A DNA stretch of 64,000 nt. Source: Enterococcus phoeniculicola ATCC BAA-412 (lineage in GTDB: Bacteria > Bacillota > Bacilli > Lactobacillales > Enterococcaceae). Every line of letters starts with the position of its first letter. Positions within the stretch are counted from its first letter, which is position 1. Under the pieces are notes generated by a model. That model was not told where the DNA came from. It worked only from the letters and a program-made list of their open reading frames with translations, and ran no database searches. Below are positions 58,633-64,000 of this stretch, in pieces. The position numbers and the translations under genes were made by a program. The DNA is taken from NCBI RefSeq assembly GCF_000407505.1, contig NZ_ASWE01000001.1:865324-929323 (forward strand), written 5' to 3'.

Positions 58633-58826
58633 AGCGTAACCTCCTGTATTTTTTTCAAGTATACAAAAGAACAAGAAAAGAAACTATTAAAATAAGAAAT
58701 TAAGCTGTCTACTTTGCGTAGAGTCTTAATATAACAGGTTTTTCTTGATTCTTATCGAATACTCTTGAAAGAAATTTATTTTTCTTTAAGCAAATAAGTT
58801 GCTAAAAATAATAAAATCTTCTATAG

Positions 58827-58853
58827 TTGACAAATCAATTGTTGACAAGTCAA
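58827..58853. promoter_or_regulatory. Paired operator before the MarR gene
   Basis: Two related palindromic sites, TTGACAAATCAA (58827-58838) and TTGACAAGTCAA (58842-58853), repeat at a 15-base spacing and extend to TTGACAARTCAAYTG. They lie 21 bases before the marR-type start and are probably autoregulatory. The first also provides a TTGACA -35-like hexamer. Confidence 0.6.
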
Positions 58854-58874
58854 CTGTTAAAGGAGAGGAATTTT

Positions 58875-59303
58875 ATGCAAAATACCAAAGCCAGTCAACT
58901 GTTGTTATTGCTAAAAACGGTTAGTAGTCAAGTTACACAAAATTTTGAAAAAAAAACAGGTTTAAGCTTAACAAGATATGGCATGCTTGTGTATTTAAGT
59001 CAACAAGGTGAATTGTCACAAAATGAATTACAGCGCTATATTCAAATTGATCAAGGAGCTGTTACCCGTCACTTGAAAATTCTTGAAGAGAAAGGGTATG
59101 TTTCTCGTAGCCGAAATCCCAAGAATAATCGAGAGGTTATTGTAAGAGCTACGTCTTTAGGAATAGCTACTGTTACCCAATGTGATCAAAAGAAAACTAG
59201 TTTATTATCAGAGTTATTTGAAGGATTTGATGAAGAAGAAATTATCATTTTGAGCAACATGTTATTTCGGCTTTGTAAAAATAATGAAAAGAATGAAAGA
59301 TGA
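58875..59303 (+). CDS. MarR-family transcriptional regulator
   Basis: Repressor of 142 residues with the MarR winged helix: YLSQQGELSQNELQRYIQIDQGAVTRHLKILEEKGYVSRSRNPKNNREVIVRAT, ending in the beta-wing. ATG 58875 follows AGGAGAGG. It heads an operon with a nitroreductase (10 bases on) and DUF1304 gene. Paired palindromes in its promoter suggest autoregulation. It probably responds to a quinone, nitro compound or phenolic, as nitroreductase-linked MarR proteins do; this is inferred. Confidence 0.87.
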   Translation: MQNTKASQLLLLLKTVSSQVTQNFEKKTGLSLTRYGMLVYLSQQGELSQNELQRYIQIDQGAVTRHLKILEEKGYVSRSRNPKNNREVIVRATSLGIATVTQCDQKKTSLLSELFEGFDEEEIIILSNMLFRLCKNNEKNER

Positions 59304-59313
59304 GGAATAGATA

Positions 59314-59940
59314 ATGAGAGAAACAAATTTCGAAACAATTCTAAAAGGACGTCGTTCAGTAAGAAACTATGATCCTACTGTAAAAATTTCAAAAGAGGAA
59401 ATGAGTGAGCTATTATCAGAAGCAACATTAGCTCCTTCTTCTGTAAATATGCAGCCATGGCGATTTATCGTTGCTGAATCAGAAGAAGCCAAGGCTATAT
59501 TAAAGCCGCTTATTCGTTTTAATACACTGCAAAATGAGACTTCAGCTGCGATGATTTTAATTTTTGGCGATATGAATTGTTACGAATTTGCAGAGGAAAT
59601 TTATGAGCAAGCTGTGGCAGAAGGAAAAATGCCAGAAGAAGTTAAGGACAAACAGCTAGAAGCAATCATTCCACACTATAAAAGCTTTTCTCCAGAAAAG
59701 ATGAATGATGTGATAAAAATTGACGGTAGCCTTGCCGCTATGCAGTTGATGCTGGTAGCCAGAGCACATGGTTATGACACCAATCCAATCGGCGGTTTTG
59801 AACAAGATCAGTTAGCAGAAGCTTTTGGATTAGATGCTTCTCGTTACATTCCTGTCATGATTGTTTCAATCGGAAAAGCGGTGGAAGAAGGCTATGAATC
59901 TGTTCGTTTACCAATTGATAAGATAACAGAATGGAAGTAA
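59314..59940 (+). CDS. Nitroreductase-family oxidoreductase
   Basis: FMN enzyme of 208 residues. The front ILKGRRSVRNYDPTVKISKEE and APSSVNMQPWRFIV bind FMN phosphate and isoalloxazine; GSLAAMQLMLVARAHGYDTNPIGGF and VSIGKAVEEGY complete the fold. It reduces nitro or quinone compounds with NAD(P)H in the family. It is regulated with the MarR gene upstream and precedes DUF1304 by six bases. A separate nitroreductase gene is at 44710. Confidence 0.88.
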   Translation: MRETNFETILKGRRSVRNYDPTVKISKEEMSELLSEATLAPSSVNMQPWRFIVAESEEAKAILKPLIRFNTLQNETSAAMILIFGDMNCYEFAEEIYEQAVAEGKMPEEVKDKQLEAIIPHYKSFSPEKMNDVIKIDGSLAAMQLMLVARAHGYDTNPIGGFEQDQLAEAFGLDASRYIPVMIVSIGKAVEEGYESVRLPIDKITEWK

Positions 59941-59946
59941 ACAAAT

Positions 59947-60312
59947 ATGACGACACTATCGATGATTTTGTGTGTGCTAGTTGCGCTTGAACATCTCTAT
60001 ATCTTTTATTTGGAAAGTCTTGTTCCAAATTCTGAAAGAACTGCAGCCACATTTGGTATTTCAGCAGAAGTTTTGAAGCAGGAAACGATTCAAACATTAA
60101 TAAAAAATCAAGGAATCTATAATTTAATGCTAGCAGTAGGGTTAGGCTATACCCTTATTTTCTCAACTAACAAAGTAGAATTGGGAATTTTGTTCACCGG
60201 ATTTATCTCAGTTGTTGCAATTTATGGTGGAGTAACCAGCTCTAAATCCATTATTTTGAAACAAGGACTACCAGCAATGCTAGCGTTGTTAAGCTTGATT
60301 GGATTTAATTAA
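59947..60312 (+). CDS. DUF1304 family membrane protein
   Basis: Protein of 121 residues with four predicted membrane segments and a short acidic N-terminal loop (LEHLYIFYLESLVPNSERTAATFGI), the DUF1304 layout. It ends ILKQGLPAMLALLSLIGF. It is last in the marR-nitroreductase operon; DUF1304 genes often sit beside MarR or nitroreductase genes. Its function is unknown. The ribosome site is weak, and translation may depend on coupling to the previous gene. Confidence 0.75.
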   Translation: MTTLSMILCVLVALEHLYIFYLESLVPNSERTAATFGISAEVLKQETIQTLIKNQGIYNLMLAVGLGYTLIFSTNKVELGILFTGFISVVAIYGGVTSSKSIILKQGLPAMLALLSLIGFN

Positions 60313-60330
60313 TTTGGAGTCATAACGAGA

Positions 60331-60500
60331 CACAGGGCAGCACTTGATGCATGTCGGTCTCATGACTAATAAACAAAAAGATGGAAGGAGCAGCTCTAAA
60401 AAAGAAGGAGTTGCTTCTGTTCCTGCCGTTTAGTAAGAATTCACGAGAGTGAGGCAATAATCAGATTTTTTTCTGACTATTGTCCCACTCTCGCTGAGGT
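60331..60500 (+). repeat. Dispersed intergenic repeat, copy G
   Basis: The hairpin at 60444-60493 pairs CGAGAGTG with CACTCTCG and CAATAATCAG with CTGACTATTG. Before it, TTTAGTAAGAATTCACGA matches copy D. The inner stem differs from the other copies. It begins 19 bases after the DUF1304 stop and may terminate that operon. Confidence 0.5.
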
Positions 60501-60653
60501 CTTTTTATTTTTTATCTATCGTTTCTCCGTTTAAATAAAAAAATCGAGATAGAGAAGTCCATAAAAAAAAGTGTTATTTCGTACTTCTTTTTCTTACTAT
60601 AGAGTGAGACTATCTACTGCCTGTTATATTAATGGTTTATATCAATTTTTTTC

Positions 60654-60683
60654 TTGACTAAAAGGAAAGATTATCATTACAAT
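60654..60683 (+). promoter_or_regulatory. Plus-strand promoter before the inverted-repeat element
   Basis: TTGACT (60654-60659), an 18-base spacer, TACAAT (60678-60683). The predicted transcript start, about 60690, falls at the first base of the left arm of the 60691-61043 inverted repeat. Confidence 0.5.
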
Positions 60684-60709
60684 GAATGGCGTAGTAATAA
60701 ACTCAAAAT

Positions 60710-60822
60710 AAAAAAGGCGCTCCATACTTTGGCCCTAAACCGCTGTATGAAGCCTTGAAATTCAGTAACCTGGCAGTAACTGATACATCAAGTTTGCCCT
60801 AGCGAATGCATACGCAAGCGCC
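60710..60822 (-). ncRNA. Candidate small RNA with branched structure (minus strand)
   Basis: About 113 bases. The ends pair (GGCGCT with AGCGCC). Inside are CATAC/GTATG (one hairpin), a two-part stem CTTGA/TCAAG plus TCAGT/ACTGA, and a small GCG/CGC hairpin, giving a multi-branch junction. On the minus strand a promoter-like pair (60829-60857) places the start at the first base of the closing stem, and six T residues follow its end, as for an intrinsic terminator. A plus-strand transcript from 60690 would include its complement. No known RNA family was recognised. Confidence 0.45.
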
Positions 60823-60828
60823 GTCTTT

Positions 60829-60857
60829 ATTGTACCTAATAAGCTAGCATATTTCTA
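60829..60857 (-). promoter_or_regulatory. Promoter candidate for the minus-strand RNA
   Basis: On the minus strand TAGAAA (60857-60852), a 17-base spacer, then TACAAT (60834-60829). The -10 is one base from consensus; the -35 matches four of six. Confidence 0.45.
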
Positions 60858-60916
60858 TACTTTTTTAGGTATTTTTTAAAAATCGGTTATTCATTATGCG
60901 CTTATTTAGCTATGAC

Positions 60917-60958
60917 AAGAGGTATCTGACAGTTTACTGTTGGGTACCTCTTTCTTTA
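60917..60958 (+). terminator. Orphan terminator inside the element
   Basis: AAGAGGTA pairs with TACCTCTT, and CTGACAG with CTGTTGG, then a T-rich run. No gene ends just upstream, so it would stop a transcript that starts at about 60690, before the sugar transporter gene at 61133. Confidence 0.7.
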
Positions 60959-60995
60959 TGTACAAATATCGAAATGACTCTGTCCTCTACGAGTC

Positions 60996-61010
60996 AAAAA
61001 AGCGCTTATA
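60996..61010 (+). promoter_or_regulatory. Cre-like site before the sugar ABC operon
   Basis: AAAAAAGCGCTTATA contains the AAAGCGCTT core and matches 12 of 15 positions of the variant WTGAAARCGYTTWCW. It lies about 120 bases before the first gene. Catabolite control of a sugar importer would be normal. Confidence 0.4.
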
Positions 61011-61132
61011 GGACAATGAACTATATTTGGAGTTTATTACTACAAAATTAGAAGAAAGGATAACTAGTTTGCTGTAAAATGAATCCGGTTTTCACTAAAT
61101 TTATGTAAGTTCTTAAGAAAGGAGAGCGAATT

Positions 61133-62062
61133 GTGGATAGTTTAAAAATACGGAAAAAAAGAAATTGGAGAAAGCAAATTCGCCAAAGTCTGCCGTTATA
61201 CTTTCTCTTACTACCAGCAGTTACCATACTCATCTGCTTTACTTATTTCCCTCTGTACGGTCTAACCATTGCATTTAAAGACTTTTCTCCTGTATTGGGA
61301 ATCACGAATAGTCCATGGGTGGGCATGAAATATTTTGTTCAGTTTTTTAATTCCTATCAATTTTATGACATTATCAAGAATACATTAACAATCAGTATTT
61401 ATGGAATTGTCGTAGGATTTCCACTACCTATTTTATTAGCCATTCTTTGCCATCAACTAAGAAATGGTCGTTTTAAAAAAGTGTTTCAAATTATTACGTA
61501 TTTACCTCATTTTATTTCAATCATGGTCATTTGCGGGATGATTTTAATTTTTCTTTCTCCTAGCTCGGGTTTATTTGCTAATATACTGAAACAATTTAGT
61601 ATCAAAATGCCAAACATATTAGCATTTCCCTCTGCGTTTAGCAGCGTGATTGTGTGGTCTGATGTCTGGCAGCATATCGGCTGGGACAGTATTATTTATC
61701 TAGCTGCTTTGGCAGGAATAGATCCGTCACTGTATGAAGCTGCAAAAATGGATGGAGCAAGCAGGTTTCAACAAATGACACGATTAGATATACCATTAAT
61801 ATTACCTACTGCAATGACACTTTTAATTCTACGTGCAGGAAGTATTTTAAATGTTGGCTTTGAAAAAGTATTTTTATTACAAAATAAAATGAATATTTCT
61901 GCGAGCGAAATTATTTCCACCCATGTTTATAAACTAGGTTTGATAAATTCACAATATAGTTTATCTGCTGCAGTAGGATTATTTAACACAATAATCAACT
62001 TATTAATCTTACTGATAGTTAACAGAATTTCCAAGCGCCTAACGAACACTACACTGTTTTAG
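61133..62062 (+). CDS. Carbohydrate ABC transporter permease (LplB/YteP-like)
   Basis: Membrane protein of 309 residues, six segments, with the EAA coupling loop (LYEAAKMDGASRFQQMTRLDIPLILPT) and a first loop DFSPVLGITNSPWVGMKYFVQFF typical of the LplB/YteP family, which imports oligosaccharides such as rhamnogalacturonan or host glycan fragments. It starts at GTG 61133, after AAAGGAGAG. It is followed by the second permease (14 bases) and a binding lipoprotein. The ATPase is not seen; a shared MsmX-type ATPase would be usual. Confidence 0.87.
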   Translation: MDSLKIRKKRNWRKQIRQSLPLYFLLLPAVTILICFTYFPLYGLTIAFKDFSPVLGITNSPWVGMKYFVQFFNSYQFYDIIKNTLTISIYGIVVGFPLPILLAILCHQLRNGRFKKVFQIITYLPHFISIMVICGMILIFLSPSSGLFANILKQFSIKMPNILAFPSAFSSVIVWSDVWQHIGWDSIIYLAALAGIDPSLYEAAKMDGASRFQQMTRLDIPLILPTAMTLLILRAGSILNVGFEKVFLLQNKMNISASEIISTHVYKLGLINSQYSLSAAVGLFNTIINLLILLIVNRISKRLTNTTLF

Positions 62063-62076
62063 GGAAGGAGAAAAAA

Positions 62077-62970
62077 ATGAATTTTTTATCACACCAAAAG
62101 AAGCGAATCCCCGCTAAAGATAGGCTATTTGAATATTCTCTTTACCTATTTTTCTCTTTGTTAATTATTGGAACACTCTATCCTTTATGGTTTGTTTTTA
62201 TCGCTTCATTTAGCAATCCTAATCATGTTGCGAATGGAAAAGTGCTGTTCTTGCCTGTTAGCTGGACTCTTAAAGGCTACAAGGCACTGCTGTCCAATAG
62301 TCAGATTTGGCGTGGTTATGGAAATACAATCTTATATACACTATTTGGCACCCTGTTTCAACTATTTGTGAATATTCCAGCTGGTTATGCACTTTCTCGA
62401 CCAGATTTATATGGGAAAAAGTGGGTAAGTCTTTTGTTTGTAATTCCATTATTTGTAAGCGGAGGACTCATTCCTACGTATCTGAACATTCAACGATTCG
62501 GCTTATTGGATAATCCCTTAGTCCTAATTATTCCATTTTCTGTCTCTTGTTATAACATTCTAGTCATTCGTGCGTTCTTTAAACAAAATATTCCCAGCAG
62601 TCTTTGGGAAGCTGCGCAAATGGATGGCTGTTCAGTTTTTCGATTTTTTATTCAAATCGTTCTTCCACTATCTAAAGCAATACTGGCTGTTATTGGCCTA
62701 TGGGTTGCTGTAGGGATTTGGAATTCGTGGTTTGATGCCATGATTTATTTGAGGAGTGAACAGTATCAGCCTTTACAGTTAATTCTACGCAGAATCTTAA
62801 TTTTAAATGACTCGCTGGTTGGACAAAGTTTGAAACAAGACCTTCAACAGCAAGCGGAAATGATGAAATATGCCGCGATTGTTGTATCAACGTTGCCAAT
62901 AATGTGTTTATATCCATTTCTACAAAAATATTTTAATCAAGGGGTCATGGTTGGCTCTGTTAAAGAATAG
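62077..62970 (+). CDS. Carbohydrate ABC transporter permease (YtcP/LplC-like)
   Basis: Membrane protein of 297 residues with six segments, MalG-branch. The EAA loop is SSLWEAAQMDGCSVFRFFIQIVLPLSKA. The N-terminus (DRLFEYSLYLFFSLLIIGTLYPLWFVFIASFSNP) and the C-terminal end QKYFNQGVMVGSVKE are typical of YtcP/LplC. It forms the channel with the preceding permease. GGAAGGAG lies before the ATG; the gap to the lipoprotein gene is 11 bases. Confidence 0.87.
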   Translation: MNFLSHQKKRIPAKDRLFEYSLYLFFSLLIIGTLYPLWFVFIASFSNPNHVANGKVLFLPVSWTLKGYKALLSNSQIWRGYGNTILYTLFGTLFQLFVNIPAGYALSRPDLYGKKWVSLLFVIPLFVSGGLIPTYLNIQRFGLLDNPLVLIIPFSVSCYNILVIRAFFKQNIPSSLWEAAQMDGCSVFRFFIQIVLPLSKAILAVIGLWVAVGIWNSWFDAMIYLRSEQYQPLQLILRRILILNDSLVGQSLKQDLQQQAEMMKYAAIVVSTLPIMCLYPFLQKYFNQGVMVGSVKE

Positions 62971-62981
62971 AGGAGAAATTA

Positions 62982-64000
62982 ATGAAAAAAAAGTTGAGAA
63001 TACTCGTTGTTTTTTTTGTGGCTATACCATTACTAGTTGCTTGTTCTTCAGCTAAAGAAAAAACTTCCAAAAAAAAGGGCGATAGTTATACAATTGTGAA
63101 TACTCGTCCTTGGGCAGGTGAGGGATACAAGAAAGGCTTTGTAGAAAATTCAATCAAGGATAGTAAAATCAAGATAAACTGGGATACCTATCTATACTCA
63201 GATTGGGGCGATAAAAAAGCAGTAGTTTTAAGTGGAGGGGAGCTGCCAGATGCTTTTTGGGGAGGCTCATTAGTAGACAGTGATCTTGCTCAAAATAGTG
63301 AAGCATTTATTTCATTAGACGAATATATCACTCCAGAAATCATGCCTAATCTTTCAAAAGCTTTAGCCGAAGACGAAAAACTTAAAGCGGTTGCAACAAG
63401 TGCTGATGGGAAAATCTACAGCCTTCCAGCACGTGTACCAGGTCGTTCAGTCGTTGGAAATCAGCTATTTATCAATCATAAATGGTTAGATAATTTAGGT
63501 CTTGATATGCCTAAAACCTACCAGGAATTAGAGGATGTATTACGTGAATTTAAAAATAAAGATGCTGATGGAGATGGGGATTCAGAAAATGAGATTCCCT
63601 TATCAGGAATCATTTATCGAATGTTTTTGCCATGGGGATTAGCAGAAACGACCAGTACCATTAAATACATGTCTTGGGATGATAAAAAGGTTGTTTATTC
63701 TCCGGTGACGGAAAATTATAAAGTGGCTATAGAGCATTTAGCAAAACTGTATAAAGAAGGAATTCTCGATCAAGAATTTTTCACACAAGATAATACCATC
63801 TTAGGTGCTAAAAAAATGGATGCCTCTCAAATTGGTGTAACGGATGGCTGGGTACCCGGACCTTATGGAACAGAGGAAGGTGAATATGTTGCATTACCGG
63901 CAATTGAATCACCGGATGGTAACGCTTATGTTATCCAAGATGTAGATGACTATATTCGTAATCAGTTTTTCGTAACAACTGCTTGTAAAGAACCAAAGAA
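62982..64000 (+). CDS. Carbohydrate ABC substrate-binding lipoprotein (partial)
   Basis: The first 339 codons are present; the gene runs past the window end. The signal peptide ends in the lipobox LLVAC with Cys21. The mature part is an SBP_bac_1-type domain of the LplA/YtcQ kind, with GGELPDAFWGG and the EF-hand-like DADGDGDSENEIP calcium loop common in this subfamily. AGGAG lies before the ATG at 62982. The ligand is an unknown oligosaccharide. Confidence 0.87.
   Translation, partial: MKKKLRILVVFFVAIPLLVACSSAKEKTSKKKGDSYTIVNTRPWAGEGYKKGFVENSIKDSKIKINWDTYLYSDWGDKKAVVLSGGELPDAFWGGSLVDSDLAQNSEAFISLDEYITPEIMPNLSKALAEDEKLKAVATSADGKIYSLPARVPGRSVVGNQLFINHKWLDNLGLDMPKTYQELEDVLREFKNKDADGDGDSENEIPLSGIIYRMFLPWGLAETTSTIKYMSWDDKKVVYSPVTENYKVAIEHLAKLYKEGILDQEFFTQDNTILGAKKMDASQIGVTDGWVPGPYGTEEGEYVALPAIESPDGNAYVIQDVDDYIRNQFFVTTACKEPK

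Larger units (their letters stand above)
60691..61043. repeat. 353-base element flanked by 20-base inverted repeats
   Basis: GTAGTAATAAACTC (60691-60704) is repeated in perfect inversion at 61030-61043, and five more pairs follow after one mismatch (19 of 20). The interior holds the ncRNA candidate, a terminator and a cre-like site and no gene. The element could be a small non-autonomous mobile element, or the arms could pair in one long RNA. No clear target-site duplication is visible. Confidence 0.55.

Noticed and set aside
60710-60822. Known riboswitch or 6S/SRP/RNase P RNA
   Set aside because: None of the signature sequences of the common families (T-box, SAM, TPP, FMN, purine, preQ1, glycine, lysine, SRP, RNase P) could be found in either strand.

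Overview
The window is low-GC DNA from a lactic-acid-bacterium-type Firmicute. The best fit is Enterococcus or a close relative. The gene content points there: a cydABCD operon beside demethylmenaquinone-type genes (polyprenyl synthase, menA) and a type II NADH dehydrogenase, a BceAB-type peptide-sensing transporter with a separate BceRS-type two-component system, PepO, TelA/XpaC, MnmA/IscS and lutABC, plus AGGAGG-type ribosome binding sites and U-rich intrinsic terminators. No rRNA, tRNA, CRISPR array, transposase or phage gene was seen. The species cannot be fixed from sequence reading alone.

Layout. 1-8.7 kb: two-component system, sugar and amino-acid permeases, telA/xpaC (minus), then a nudF - small membrane protein - mtnN - pncA salvage run. 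8.9-18.5 kb: pepO, a C39-like cysteine-peptidase-fold protein, prs, rarD, the iscS - DUF1831 - mnmA tRNA-thiolation block, and a YhdH-type reductase. 19.1-31.3 kb: DUF1033, topB, cydABCD, polyprenyl synthase, menA and ndh, which together encode a short aerobic respiratory chain (NADH to quinone to cytochrome bd). 31.5-41.1 kb: GT-C-type membrane protein, an amino-acid ABC transporter under a T-box leader with a duplicated antiterminator/terminator, a GH1 glucosidase, ftsK and a GntR regulator. 41.4-54.4 kb: BceAB-type transporter, nitroreductase, a GH3 - GtrA - GT2 operon, an unrecognised membrane protein, and an XRE regulator - PLDc_N - ABC-2 exporter cassette. 54.7-64 kb: lutABC, an HTH protein with a hydrophobic glycine-every-fifth-residue repeat, MarR - nitroreductase - DUF1304, a non-coding region with a candidate small RNA, and an LplB/YtcP-type sugar ABC transporter cut by the window end.

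Most genes are core or common accessory genes. The least explained parts are non-coding. At 60.65-61.05 kb a branched RNA-like element has promoters facing it on both strands and lies inside 20-bp inverted repeats, upstream of a sugar transporter. At 33.1-33.48 kb the T-box leader has a second antiterminator/terminator without a second specifier domain. At 54.68-54.71 kb a terminator-like hairpin holds the lutA ribosome binding site. Seven related intergenic repeats, five of them with a conserved hairpin, are scattered through the window. The most unusual protein feature is the pentapeptide-like repeat in the HTH protein at 57.8-58.6 kb.
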